Below are positions 29,672-38,600 of a DNA stretch of 64,000 nt, in pieces. The position numbers were made by a program, and so were the translations under genes. How positions within the stretch are numbered: position 1 is the stretch's first letter; each line of letters starts with the position of its first letter. The stretch is from Chromatiaceae bacterium (GTDB lineage: Bacteria; Pseudomonadota; Gammaproteobacteria; Chromatiales; Chromatiaceae): NCBI GenBank assembly GCA_024235395.1, contig JACKMK010000003.1, forward strand, positions 434,001 to 498,000. Reading direction: 5' to 3'. Below the pieces are notes generated by a model. The model saw only the letters and a program-made list of their open reading frames with translations, was not told the DNA's origin and did not search any database.

Positions 29672-30457
29672 TCACACCGGTAGCCGGTCGGACGGTGCCT
29701 GCAGGCCGATCAGCTGCGCGGCCCGGCGCTGCAGTCCGGCGTCCGAACCGGAGCTGAACAGACGAACACCCGATGGGCTCGGTGATTCACGGGTGATCGA
29801 GAGCCGGCGGCGCAGTTGCGCGACGACCGCCGGACCCGGATCGACGAGGTGCACCTGATCGCCGACCACACGGCGGATCGTCGTCGCGAGAAACGGGAAA
29901 TGCGTACATCCCAGGACATAGGTGTCCACACCCTCCCGATGCAAGGGCTGCAGTTCGGCGTTGACCAGATCGAATACCCGCGGACTTTCCAGATCACCGT
30001 CTTCGACGGCCTCCACCCAGTGCCGACAGATTCGCTGATAGACCTGGATAGAACGACCATGCACAGAAAGCAGGCGCGCATAGCGGTCGCTCCCCAGCGT
30101 GCCCTGGGTTGCCAGTACCGCCACCCGACCGGTATTCGTCAATTGTGCGGCCGGCTTCAGGGCCGGCTCCATACCGACGATCGGCATGTCGAAGTCGCGG
30201 CGCAGGATGTCGACCGCAATGGCAGTGGCGGTGTTGCATGCAACCACGATCGCCGTGGCGCCCTGTTCGATCAGGAAGCGCGTGATCACGCGGCAGCGCT
30301 CGATCACCTCATCCGGTGTGCGCCCACCGTAAGGAGCATATGCCGAATCGGCGACATACAGCAGCGGCGCACCATCGACCTGGTCCAGCGCATGTCGCAG
30401 CACGCTGAGGCCACCGACGCCGGAGTCGAAAAAGCCAATGGCCGCCTGAGCGGTCAT
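29672..30457 (-). CDS. murI: Glutamate racemase
   Basis: 261 residues. The two catalytic cysteines lie in VVACNTATA and VLGCTHFPFL, and FFDSGVGGLSVL at the N-terminus is the family signature. It supplies D-glutamate for peptidoglycan. Start overlaps the mnmE stop by four bases, so it is coupled to the rpmH-mnmE operon, an unusual place for murI. Confidence 0.95.
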   Translation of the reverse strand: MTAQAAIGFFDSGVGGLSVLRHALDQVDGAPLLYVADSAYAPYGGRTPDEVIERCRVITRFLIEQGATAIVVACNTATAIAVDILRRDFDMPIVGMEPALKPAAQLTNTGRVAVLATQGTLGSDRYARLLSVHGRSIQVYQRICRHWVEAVEDGDLESPRVFDLVNAELQPLHREGVDTYVLGCTHFPFLATTIRRVVGDQVHLVDPGPAVVAQLRRRLSITRESPSPSGVRLFSSGSDAGLQRRAAQLIGLQAPSDRLPV

Positions 30458-31806
30458 TTGCCGATACAGAAACGGCTGAAGATCTCGCCCAGCAGATCGT
30501 CCGCCGTGAACTCGCCTGTGATCTCTCCGAGCGCTGCTTGTGCCAGGCGCAGGTCTTCGGCAAGCAGCTCACCGGCATGTCCCTGGTGGAGGGCCCGTCT
30601 GCCGTCGAGCAGGTGATCGTGCGCGCGTCGCAGGGCATCGAGGTGGCGCCGGCGGGCGCTGAAATCACCTTCGCCGATCGCGTCGAACCCGACCAGGTGT
30701 TTCAGATGCGCGCGCAGGCTGTCCACGCCGGCACCGGTCTTGGCAGAAAGGCTGACCTCGGGCGTACCCTCGACGTCGTGCAGTCCCGGGGCGACGCGGG
30801 TCAGGTCGGCCTTGTTGCGGACGCGGGTGATGCCGAGGCCCGGCGGCAGACCGGCGTCGGCCAGCCCGCTGGCGTGCGGATCATCGTGGCCATCGAACAC
30901 CCACAGCGCATGATCGGCCTGGGCCAACGCGGCTCGCGCGCGCCGCACGCCTTCGCGTTCGACGACGTCGCCGGTGTCGCGCAGGCCCGCGGTGTCGATC
31001 ACGTGCACCGGCAAACCATCGATCGCGATGTGCTCGCGCAGAATGTCGCGGGTAGTGCCCGGGATTGGCGTGACGATGGCGCTGTCCTGCCCCGTCAGCG
31101 CGTTCAACAGGCTGGACTTGCCGGCATTCGGGGGCCCGGCGATGACCAGGGTGATGCCGTCGTGAAGCAGGCGACCGTTGTGTGCGCCCTGGAGCAGCGT
31201 GTCGACGCGCTGGACCAGGGCGTCCAGATCGATGATGACGCGCTGATCGGCGAGGAAATCGATCTCCTCTTCGGGAAAGTCGATCGCGGCTTCGACATAC
31301 ATGCGCAGTCGCGTGATCGCCTCGCGCAGCGCGTTCACCCGGGTCGAAAATTCGCCGCTGAGTGACCGCAGCGCTGACCGGGCCGCGGCCGCGGTCTGGC
31401 TGTCGATCAGATCGGCTATCGCCTCGGCCTGCGCGAGATCGAGCTTGTCGTTGAGGTAGGCACGGCGGCTGAATTCGCCGGGGTCGGCAAGTCTGGCACC
31501 GAGCTCGACGACGCGCCGAAGCAACAGATCCATGACAACGGCACCGCCATGTCCCTGAAGTTCGAGCACGTCCTCGCCGGTAAAAGACGCCGGCGCCGCA
31601 AAATACAGCGCAATGCCCTGATCGAGCGGCGTGCCGGCGGCGTCACGGAAGGTCGCGAACTGCACGGTGCGTGGTTGCGGCAGCCGCCCCAGAACCCCGT
31701 GCGCGATCGCCGCGACCTTCGGGCCGGATACACGCACGATGCCGACCGCCCCACGGCCGGGCGGTGTCGCAATCGCAGCGATGGTGTCGGTAGCCGGTTC
31801 GGCCAC
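30454..31806 (-). CDS. mnmE: tRNA modification GTPase MnmE
   Basis: 450 residues. N-terminal formyl-tetrahydrofolate-binding domain, helical domain and inserted G domain with GPPNAGKSSLLNAL near residue 225, the DTAGLRDT switch and NKADL. The C-terminal FCIGK motif is intact. Works with MnmG. Six bp downstream of yidC. Confidence 0.97.
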   Translation of the reverse strand: MAEPATDTIAAIATPPGRGAVGIVRVSGPKVAAIAHGVLGRLPQPRTVQFATFRDAAGTPLDQGIALYFAAPASFTGEDVLELQGHGGAVVMDLLLRRVVELGARLADPGEFSRRAYLNDKLDLAQAEAIADLIDSQTAAAARSALRSLSGEFSTRVNALREAITRLRMYVEAAIDFPEEEIDFLADQRVIIDLDALVQRVDTLLQGAHNGRLLHDGITLVIAGPPNAGKSSLLNALTGQDSAIVTPIPGTTRDILREHIAIDGLPVHVIDTAGLRDTGDVVEREGVRRARAALAQADHALWVFDGHDDPHASGLADAGLPPGLGITRVRNKADLTRVAPGLHDVEGTPEVSLSAKTGAGVDSLRAHLKHLVGFDAIGEGDFSARRRHLDALRRAHDHLLDGRRALHQGHAGELLAEDLRLAQAALGEITGEFTADDLLGEIFSRFCIGK

Positions 31807-31812
31807 GATAGT

Positions 31813-33474
31813 TCAGGCCTTGGCGCCTTCCTCGATACGCTTGGTGATGACCCATTGTTGCGCGATCGACAGCAGATTGTTCACCACCCAGTACAGCACC
31901 AAGCCGGACGGGAAGAACGCAAACATCACCGTGAACACCAGCGGCAGCGCCAACATGATCTTCGCCTGCATCGGGTCGGGGGGCGGCGGGTTCAGCTTCT
32001 GCTGGACAAACATCGAGATACCCATGATGACCGGCAGAACGAAGAAAGGGTCCTTTATCGACAGGTCGTCGATCCACAGGATCCACGGCGCCTGACGCAA
32101 TTCGACGCTCTCCAGCAGGACCCAGTAAAGCGCGATGAAGAACGGTATCTGCACCAGCATCGGCAGACAGCCGCCGAGCGGATTGATCTTCTCCGTCTTG
32201 TACATCTCCATCATCGCCTGCTGCATGCGCTGCTTGTCGTCGCCGTAACGATCCTTCAGCGCCTGGATGCGCGGCGTCAACTTGCGCATGTTCGCCATCG
32301 AGCGGTAACTGGTCTCGGAAAGCTTGAAGAACGCCAGCTTGATCAGGATGGTGAAGATGATGATGGTCCAGCCCCAGTTATGGACGAAACCCTGGATCTG
32401 TTCGAGCACCCAGTACATCGGCTTGGCGATGAACACCAGCCAGCCGTAGTCGACCGTCAGGTCGAGGCCTTCGGCAATCTCGGCAAGTTCCGCCTGTAGC
32501 TTCGGGCCGATGAACAGGGTACCGCCGAAGCTCGACTGCTCGCCCGGCGCGACGTTGAGGACGGGGGTGTAGGCGCCGATCACCGCACGACCGTTGTCCA
32601 GACCCTTGCCGTAGAAATGCTGCTGTTGGGCACGCGGCGGTACGACCGCCGCGAGGAAGTAGTGCTGGATCATCGCCACCCAGCCGTCGACCGTGTCGCG
32701 GTCGAGCTTGCCGGCGCCGAGATCCTCGAAGTCGTATTTCTGGTATTTGTCCGCCTGGGTGTACACCGCGCCGCCGGTGTAGGTGTACATGAACGCATTG
32801 CCGGACTCGGTCGGTTTGCCGCGTTGCAGCTGACGATATTCTCGACCGCTCCACGGTTGCTGCGAGCCGTTTTTGAGCAGGTGTTGCAGGCGGATCGCAT
32901 GGCTGCCGCGCTGGAACGTGTAGCGTTTGGTCACCTCGACACCGTCGGGCGATTGCCAATGCAGATCCACGTCGAGGATATCCTGGCCGGGTTCGAGCAC
33001 GTAGCGCTGTTCGCCACTGGTGAACAGCGCCTCGTGGGTAGGGTGACGCGACTTGTCCGCACCCAGCAGTCCAGACTGGAGGATGAAGAAATCGGATGGC
33101 CGCTGGCTCAACAGCCTGAAGGGCTCGTCGGGACGATCGACGGCGACGGGATAGTCGATCAGTCGTGCGTCGACAATGGTGCCGCCGCGGGTATCGATTG
33201 TTAAATCGAACAGATCGGTACGTACCTGGATCAACGTCGCCTGGCTTGCCGGGGCACCGGTGCCGCCGGGTACCACGGGTACCCCCCCGGGGCCATCGAT
33301 ATCGGCCTGCAACGGGGCGTCCGGTGCATCAGTCGGCGCAGTCGGCGCGGTGCCGGTGGCAGCGGCGGTCGGCGTCTGAGGTACCGGGGTCGCGTAGTCT
33401 TGCTGCCACGCCTGGTAGAGCAGCATGCCGAGAAACGCCAGGGCCATGAACAGGAGCAGACGAACGTTATCCAT
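31813..33474 (-). CDS. yidC: Membrane protein insertase YidC
   Basis: I start at the ATG at 33472-33474 (553 residues, MDNVRLLLFMALAF), the family N-terminus; the frame extends three codons upstream to a TTG. N-terminal membrane helix, large periplasmic beta domain, and five C-terminal helices with QIPFFIALYWVL and PSGLVLYWVVNN. Inserts proteins such as subunits a and c of ATP synthase. The usual yidD gene between rnpA and yidC is absent. Confidence 0.96.
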   Translation of the reverse strand: MDNVRLLLFMALAFLGMLLYQAWQQDYATPVPQTPTAAATGTAPTAPTDAPDAPLQADIDGPGGVPVVPGGTGAPASQATLIQVRTDLFDLTIDTRGGTIVDARLIDYPVAVDRPDEPFRLLSQRPSDFFILQSGLLGADKSRHPTHEALFTSGEQRYVLEPGQDILDVDLHWQSPDGVEVTKRYTFQRGSHAIRLQHLLKNGSQQPWSGREYRQLQRGKPTESGNAFMYTYTGGAVYTQADKYQKYDFEDLGAGKLDRDTVDGWVAMIQHYFLAAVVPPRAQQQHFYGKGLDNGRAVIGAYTPVLNVAPGEQSSFGGTLFIGPKLQAELAEIAEGLDLTVDYGWLVFIAKPMYWVLEQIQGFVHNWGWTIIIFTILIKLAFFKLSETSYRSMANMRKLTPRIQALKDRYGDDKQRMQQAMMEMYKTEKINPLGGCLPMLVQIPFFIALYWVLLESVELRQAPWILWIDDLSIKDPFFVLPVIMGISMFVQQKLNPPPPDPMQAKIMLALPLVFTVMFAFFPSGLVLYWVVNNLLSIAQQWVITKRIEEGAKA

Positions 33475-33523
33475 AGGAACCAAACTGGATTGCGTGCCGG
33501 GTTACGGCGGAAAGGGCGGGAGT

Positions 33524-33946
33524 TTACCGCGGTTGCGACGTCCGCGCACCGCGCCGAGCTTGCGGATCTGTTCGGTCGATACGTCCATGCAGACGTTCAA
33601 AATGTTGGCGTAACGATTCTGCCAAGATCTGCCGCTGTGCCGTTGCGGCCGGCGCACGTGCGCTTACGACGAAATCGATACCGGCAAGCCGCATCTGTTC
33701 GTGTCGGAACACTTCACGGGCGATCCGCTTGAGACGGTTGCGGTCCACCGCGCGCCGGACATGACGCTTGGCGATCGCCAGACCCAGACGCGCGCGTCCG
33801 GCATGACCGGACAACGCCTGAACGGTGAAATAGTCGTCCGTGGATCGGACCGGTCGGGCAAAGACCCGTCGAAAGTCGGCGGCAGTACCTAACCGTGCGG
33901 TCTTCGGAAACCGGCAGGGCGCGTTCTCGCCGGACTTCGGCGACAA
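33524..33946 (-). CDS. rnpA: Ribonuclease P protein component
   Basis: 140 residues. The RNR motif region RNRLKRIAREVFR near residue 70 and the N-terminal TAADFRRVFARP match RNase P protein. A basic C-terminal tail is longer than in E. coli. Two bases downstream of rpmH. Confidence 0.93.
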   Translation of the reverse strand: MSPKSGENAPCRFPKTARLGTAADFRRVFARPVRSTDDYFTVQALSGHAGRARLGLAIAKRHVRRAVDRNRLKRIAREVFRHEQMRLAGIDFVVSARAPAATAQRQILAESLRQHFERLHGRIDRTDPQARRGARTSQPR

Positions 33947-33948
33947 CG

Positions 33949-34083
33949 TTACGGAATCAGGCGCGCACGACCCTTTGCACGGCGCGCGTTGAGCACCTTG
34001 CGGCCACCGCGTGTCGCCATGCGGGCACGAAAACCGTGATCGCGGGCGCGCTTCAGACGGCTGGGTTGGAAAGTACGTTTCAT
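33949..34083 (-). CDS. rpmH: 50S ribosomal protein L34
   Basis: 44 residues, too short for most gene lists. Translation starts MKRTFQPSRLKRARDHGFR and ends KGRARLIP, the complete family sequence. Its stop lies two bases upstream of the rnpA start. First gene of the operon running to murI. Confidence 0.97.
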   Translation of the reverse strand: MKRTFQPSRLKRARDHGFRARMATRGGRKVLNARRAKGRARLIP

Positions 34084-34170
34084 GACCGTGATCCCGATGA
34101 ACTGTGATGAGCTGAACACCCCGCAGCGGGCCTACTCACGATCCGAGCGGGTGCTGCAATAGGGGGCCGG

Positions 34171-34199
34171 AATTTACGCAACATTCGTCCGTGTGTCAA
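34171..34199 (-). promoter_or_regulatory. Sigma-70 promoter of the rpmH operon
   Basis: On the minus strand TTGACA (34194-34199), a 17-bp spacer and TAAATT (34171-34176) sit 88 bp upstream of rpmH. Perfect -35, four of six at -10. Confidence 0.7.
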
Positions 34200-34271
34200 C
34201 GATTTAGCGGGCCAATGCAGCGTTCGAGCAGATGCCTCTGGGGCTTCCGGGGATAGGATGGTGCAAGCATT

Positions 34272-34291
34272 GTAAGTAAGCGATCACTTTA
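34272..34291. repeat. Imperfect palindrome upstream of dnaA
   Basis: GTAAGTAAGCGATCACTTTA, 14 of 20 positions identical to the perfect palindrome at 41168-41187 on the other side of the dnaA-gyrB block. It overlaps the weak candidate promoter of dnaA. Confidence 0.4.
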
Positions 34292-34335
34292 TATACCGAG
34301 CAATTAAAACAAGGGAGATTGCATCCAGCGGCGGC

Positions 34336-34344
34336 TGTGGATAA
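34336..34344 (-). promoter_or_regulatory. DnaA box
   Basis: TGTGGATAA on the plus strand, i.e. a perfect TTATCCACA on the minus strand, about 220 bp upstream of the dnaA start. It may serve origin function, dnaA autoregulation or both. Confidence 0.65.
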
Positions 34345-34563
34345 CTTGCGGTCGAGCGGCTAGACTAGACCCGCGGCGGGCATTTGATCCGGGTGTCAAA
34401 AGCTCCGGAGGGTCTCCGCAATGTGGATTCGCGCACCGGACATCCATTGGAGCCTGTAGCCCCGCAGCGCGGGGTTGCTGCCGCTATTGCTCACGAATTC
34501 GACGACGCGATGAACGAACCGGCCAATGGTCGGCACACCCTTTTTGTTGGCATCTGGAAAGCA

Positions 34564-35916
34564 ATGAACAACGATCTCTGGCAGCACTGTCTCGACCGCC
34601 TTGGAAGCGACATCCCCATGCAGCAGTTCAACACCTGGATCCGTCCCCTGCACTGTATCCAGGAGGACCATAGACTGCGCCTGATGGCACCGAACGCGTT
34701 CGTACTGGATTGGGTCAAGAAACACTACCTCGACCGGCTGCGTGGTTACCTGACAGATGTCGGACAGACCCCCGAGATGTCGATCAGCCTCGAGATCGGC
34801 AGTGCGCCGCGCAACGTGAACCCGGTAGCGATGGCCCCGGCAGAGCCGGTGCAGACCGAACTGTTGCCCAGAGAGAGTCCCGCACCACCGGTGAAGGCGA
34901 ACACCAACGCGGATTTCACGTTCGAGAGTTTCGTCGAGGGTAAATCCAACCAACTGGCACGCGCCGCAGGGATGCAGATCGGTGACAATCCCGGCCGGGT
35001 CTACAACCCGCTGTTCATCTACGGGGGCGTCGGCTTGGGTAAGACCCACCTGATGCACGCCGTGGGCAACCGGATATTGCAGAACAATCCGGGTGCGCGG
35101 GTGCTATACATGCATTCCGAGGGATTCGTAGCCGAGATGGTCAAGGCCCTGCAACACGGCACGATCGACGATTTCAAACGTAAGATGCGTTCGGTCAACG
35201 CCTTGCTGATCGACGACGTGCAGTTCTTTGCGGGAAAGGAACGCTCTCAGGAAGAGTTTTTCCATACCTTCAATGCCCTGTTCGAATCGCAGCAGCAGAT
35301 CATCTTGACCAGCGATCGGTTTCCAAAAGAGGTCGATGGACTGGAAGACCGGCTCAAGTCACGGTTTGGTTGGGGTCTGACGGTGGCGGTCGAACCTCCG
35401 GATCTCGAGACCCGGGTAGCTATTCTGAAGTCCAAGGCGCAACAGTTGTTTCACGTCGAACTGCCGAACGAAGTCGCCTTTTTTGTTGGCAAACGGGTGC
35501 GCTCAAACATCCGTGAACTCGAAGGGGCATTGCGGCGGATCGTCGCCAATGCCCATTTCACCGGTCGTCCGATCACCATGGATTTCGCCAAGGAGGCGCT
35601 GCGCGACATGATCGCCGCGCAGGACAAACTCGTGACGATCGACAACATCCAACGTACGGTCGCGGAGTATTACAAGATTAGGACGTCTGACCTATTATCT
35701 GGGAAGCGCAGCCGAACCATTGCCAGGCCACGTCAGGTTGCGATGACACTTGCCAAGGAGTTGACCAACCACAGCCTGCCGGAGATCGGTGAGGCCTTTG
35801 GCGGCCGTGACCATACGACTGTGCTGTATGCGACGCGCAGGATCGCCGAGTTGCGAGACAGTGATCAGCGTGTTTCAGAGGACTACAACAACCTGTTGAG
35901 AACCCTGAGCAATTGA
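34564..35916 (+). CDS. dnaA: Chromosomal replication initiator protein DnaA
   Basis: I choose the ATG at 34564 (450 residues, MNNDLWQHCLDRLGSD), which matches the domain I start and follows GGAAAG; the open frame continues 60 codons upstream. Domain I (1-85), a linker, AAA+ domain III with GGVGLGKTHL and LLIDDVQFF, and domain IV with TLAKELTNHSLPEIGEAFGGRDHTTV that binds DnaA boxes. First gene of dnaA-dnaN-recF-gyrB. Confidence 0.97.
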   Translation: MNNDLWQHCLDRLGSDIPMQQFNTWIRPLHCIQEDHRLRLMAPNAFVLDWVKKHYLDRLRGYLTDVGQTPEMSISLEIGSAPRNVNPVAMAPAEPVQTELLPRESPAPPVKANTNADFTFESFVEGKSNQLARAAGMQIGDNPGRVYNPLFIYGGVGLGKTHLMHAVGNRILQNNPGARVLYMHSEGFVAEMVKALQHGTIDDFKRKMRSVNALLIDDVQFFAGKERSQEEFFHTFNALFESQQQIILTSDRFPKEVDGLEDRLKSRFGWGLTVAVEPPDLETRVAILKSKAQQLFHVELPNEVAFFVGKRVRSNIRELEGALRRIVANAHFTGRPITMDFAKEALRDMIAAQDKLVTIDNIQRTVAEYYKIRTSDLLSGKRSRTIARPRQVAMTLAKELTNHSLPEIGEAFGGRDHTTVLYATRRIAELRDSDQRVSEDYNNLLRTLSN

Positions 35917-36150
35917 TGTTGGCAGGGGTTGCATCGTTTCGGACGGCGATCGGAGGCGAGCAGATATCCACAATCCGCAAACAGAGATCCAGCCCTTTTG
36001 ATGACCGCTTTCGAGGCAGAAATCTGCGAGTTAAGTGACTATATTTATTAAGATTTACAATTCGACTAACAGAACGGCACCGGCTTAATAATAACAGTCA
36101 GTATTAAAATAAGTTCAATTGATAATTAGTACCCAGGGAGAAGATGACGC
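35917..36150. other. AT-rich dnaA-dnaN intergenic region
   Basis: 234 bases. The left part has a near-match DnaA box; from about 36030 to 36130 the sequence is strongly AT-rich, suitable for a duplex unwinding element or the dnaN promoter. Candidate alternative oriC position. Confidence 0.4.
35964..35972 (+). promoter_or_regulatory. Near-consensus DnaA box
   Basis: ATATCCACA, one mismatch to TTATCCACA, about 60 bp left of the AT-rich tract. Confidence 0.4.
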
Positions 36151-37251
36151 ATGAAGATCAGCGCCAACCGCGACGACCTGCTCAGGCCATTGCAGCAGAT
36201 CGTCGGGGTAGTCGAACGCAGACAGACGCTACCCATCCTTGCCAACGTGCTGATTGGATTGAAGAACAAAGAGCTGTCACTGACCGCGACCGATCTTGAG
36301 GTCGAATTGCGGACGACGGCACCCGTCGACGCGACGGGAGAATCAGAGTTCACATTGCCTGCACGCAAACTGCTGGATATCTGCAAGGCATTGCCGGATG
36401 GTGCCTCGGTAACGATCGAACTCGATGGAGAAAAGGCAGTGCTCCGGTCAGGTCGCGGACGTTACACGCTGGGTATGCTGCCGGCGCAGGACTACCCGAG
36501 CATCGAACCTGCGCAGCCGAGTGATGCCTTCTCGCTTCCGGTGAAGTTGCTGAAGCGATTGATCGACAAGACACAGTTTGCGATGGCCCAACAGGATGTG
36601 CGGTACTACCTGAATGGGCTTCTCCTTGAACTTCGACCGGGCCGTGTACGCGCGGTCGCGACCGACGGCCACCGGCTCGCATTGTGCGATGCAGCGTTCG
36701 AAGGTGAGACGGGTGCCGATGTCCAGGTGATACTGCCGCGCAAGGCGGTGGTGGAATTGGGCAGGTTGCTGGACGACTCCGACGATATCGCACAGCTCGA
36801 GATCAGCAACAGCCATCTGCGCGTACAACTCGGCCATCGGGTATTCACGACCAAGCTGATCGACGGACGTTTCCCTGATTACGAACGCGTGATGCCGGCG
36901 GGTCAAACCGGGGTCGTGATCGCGGATCGGGAGATACTGAGGCAGGCCCTGGCACGAACGGCGATCCTGTCGAACGAAAAGTATCGGGGAATCCGAGTCC
37001 GGCTGAGCAAAGGACTGATGCATCTCCAGGCACACAATCCGGAGCAGGACGAGGCCGAGGAAGAAATCGAGGTCGATTACCAGGGCACGGAGATGAGCAT
37101 CGGATTCAATGTCGGTTATCTGCTGGATGTGTTGGGCGTACTCGACGGTGATGTCGTGCAGATCGCGGTCGTCGATTCGAATTCCAGCAGTCTGCTGAGC
37201 GAAAAGGATTCCAGTGACTGTCGTTACGTGGTCATGCCGATGCGGCTCTAG
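36151..37251 (+). CDS. dnaN: DNA polymerase III subunit beta (sliding clamp)
   Basis: 366 residues, the usual length. N-terminus MKISANRDDLLRPLQQIVGVVERRQTLPILAN trimmed to the signature RRQTLPIL; C-terminus YVVMPMRL. Three clamp domains expected. Preceded by GGGAGAAG. Confidence 0.97.
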   Translation: MKISANRDDLLRPLQQIVGVVERRQTLPILANVLIGLKNKELSLTATDLEVELRTTAPVDATGESEFTLPARKLLDICKALPDGASVTIELDGEKAVLRSGRGRYTLGMLPAQDYPSIEPAQPSDAFSLPVKLLKRLIDKTQFAMAQQDVRYYLNGLLLELRPGRVRAVATDGHRLALCDAAFEGETGADVQVILPRKAVVELGRLLDDSDDIAQLEISNSHLRVQLGHRVFTTKLIDGRFPDYERVMPAGQTGVVIADREILRQALARTAILSNEKYRGIRVRLSKGLMHLQAHNPEQDEAEEEIEVDYQGTEMSIGFNVGYLLDVLGVLDGDVVQIAVVDSNSSSLLSEKDSSDCRYVVMPMRL

Positions 37252-37387
37252 TGCGCCGCCCCTGGTTGTTGGCTACAGGGTCGTTTTGTCATCCGGGGTA
37301 GGGTCGGGATCGGAAGGCGGTTGACGTCGACTGACGTGTGACTCCGTTGCCTTTGGCCTCGCACCGGATGGGAAGGAAGGCGATAGC

Positions 37388-38482
37388 TTGTACATCCGAG
37401 TGCTGGAGATTACCGATCTGCGTGTGATCGAGCGGATCCGGATTGAGCCGGCCGCGGGTCTCAATTTCATTGTGGGAGAAAACGGATCGGGCAAGACATC
37501 TTTGCTCGAGGGGATCTACCTGGCTTCCCGCGGGCGGACCTTCCGTCATGCGGAGGCGGGGCCGATGATCCGGTTCGGCGCCGAGCAGACCACCGTCGTT
37601 GCGCATCTGGCGCCGGATCGGGTCGACGGTAGTGCCGATGAGTCGGGGGCCATCCTGGGTGTAAGGCGCGGGAAACAGTCGCTGCTGTGCCGTTTGAACG
37701 GTAGCGATGTCCGCAAACGGTCCGAACTGGCCGAGGCGTTGCCGGTACAGTGGATTGGTTCGCAGCCTCAGCTGTTGATCTCGATGGGCCCGGAGGTACG
37801 TCGCCGGTTTGTCGACATGGGGTTGTTCCACGTGGAACCTCCTTATCTCCGTGCCTATGCGGAGTTTCAACGGACACTCCAGCAGCGAAACGCTGCGATC
37901 CGCCAGGGGTCGCGGGAACAGGTGAGTTTGTGGTCCACCCCCTTTGCTGCGGCCTCCGAGGCACTCAACGAATATCGCGAATCGTTCAGTGAACGTCTTG
38001 TTCGCCGCACGCTCGAGTTGCTTGGCGAATGGCACACGGATTTCACCATCGACTACCGATTTCGAAGGGGGTGGTCTTCAACAGTCCACCTCGAGGAAGA
38101 ACTCAGACGCAAGGTCGATCTGGACCTGAAGATGGGTTTTACGACGATCGGACCCCAACGCGCAGAACTGGAGATCTCCGTTGAAGGGGGGGTCGCAGAG
38201 AAAAGGCTGTCGCGTGGACAACAGAAGGTCCTGGTCTTTGCGCTCAATCTCGCGATGCAGGATCTCATAAAGTCGCGCAAAGGTACTGCGCCCATCTTGT
38301 TGGTGGATGATCTGAACGCCGAGTTGGATCAGCTCAACCGGGAGAAGCTACTCGCTGCGATCGTAGCGCGTGGCGGACAGACGTTCATCGCTGCGATCGA
38401 ATTGCCGATCGACGTTGGTCGCCTACCGCCCGGGACGCGTTTGTTCCACGTGGAACATGGACGCTGCACGAGCGATGACTAG
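37388..38482 (+). CDS. recF: DNA replication and repair protein RecF
   Basis: 364 residues with a TTG start preceded by AAGGAAGG. Walker A GENGSGKTSLLEGIYL near residue 30-45, SMC-like signature LSRGQQK near 275, and Walker B ILLVDDLNAELD. Loads RecA at gaps. Two ParB-type parS palindromes lie within the coding sequence; both encode LFHVE. Confidence 0.96.
   Translation: MYIRVLEITDLRVIERIRIEPAAGLNFIVGENGSGKTSLLEGIYLASRGRTFRHAEAGPMIRFGAEQTTVVAHLAPDRVDGSADESGAILGVRRGKQSLLCRLNGSDVRKRSELAEALPVQWIGSQPQLLISMGPEVRRRFVDMGLFHVEPPYLRAYAEFQRTLQQRNAAIRQGSREQVSLWSTPFAAASEALNEYRESFSERLVRRTLELLGEWHTDFTIDYRFRRGWSSTVHLEEELRRKVDLDLKMGFTTIGPQRAELEISVEGGVAEKRLSRGQQKVLVFALNLAMQDLIKSRKGTAPILLVDDLNAELDQLNREKLLAAIVARGGQTFIAAIELPIDVGRLPPGTRLFHVEHGRCTSDD
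37824..37839. promoter_or_regulatory. parS: parS site 1 (inside recF)
   Basis: TGTTCCACGTGGAACC, matching the bacterial parS palindrome TGTTNCACGTGNAACA at all but the last position, and identical in its core to pseudomonad parS. parAB is in the same window. Confidence 0.85.
38442..38457. promoter_or_regulatory. parS: parS site 2 (3' end of recF)
   Basis: TGTTCCACGTGGAACA, a perfect 16-bp palindrome matching the parS consensus, overlapping the last codons of recF. Confidence 0.9.
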
Positions 38483-38556
38483 ACCCCTCCTGTCCGCCGG
38501 CATCTAATCTGCTCCAGCCGACACCATCCCGTGTGCGGCGGCGACCCAAGCCGATG

Positions 38557-38562
38557 TATAAT
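38557..38562 (+). promoter_or_regulatory. Candidate -10 element of gyrB
   Basis: Perfect TATAAT 38 bp before the gyrB start, with no clear -35 at the standard distance. Lies in the 118-bp recF-gyrB gap. Confidence 0.4.
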
Positions 38563-38600
38563 GGCCGCTTCTCCACCGCACCTCGCGACGATATCAGCGC

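Larger units (their letters stand above)
34084..34563. other. rpmH-dnaA intergenic region, possible oriC segment
   Basis: 480 bases between the divergent genes. It holds the rpmH promoter, one perfect DnaA box, an imperfect palindrome at 34272-34291 and an AT-rich stretch at 34270-34320. A weak plus-strand promoter (TTGTAA at 34270-34275, 16-bp spacer, TATACC at 34292-34297) could drive dnaA. In pseudomonads oriC lies in this gap; here only one clear DnaA box is seen, so the assignment is tentative. Confidence 0.45.
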
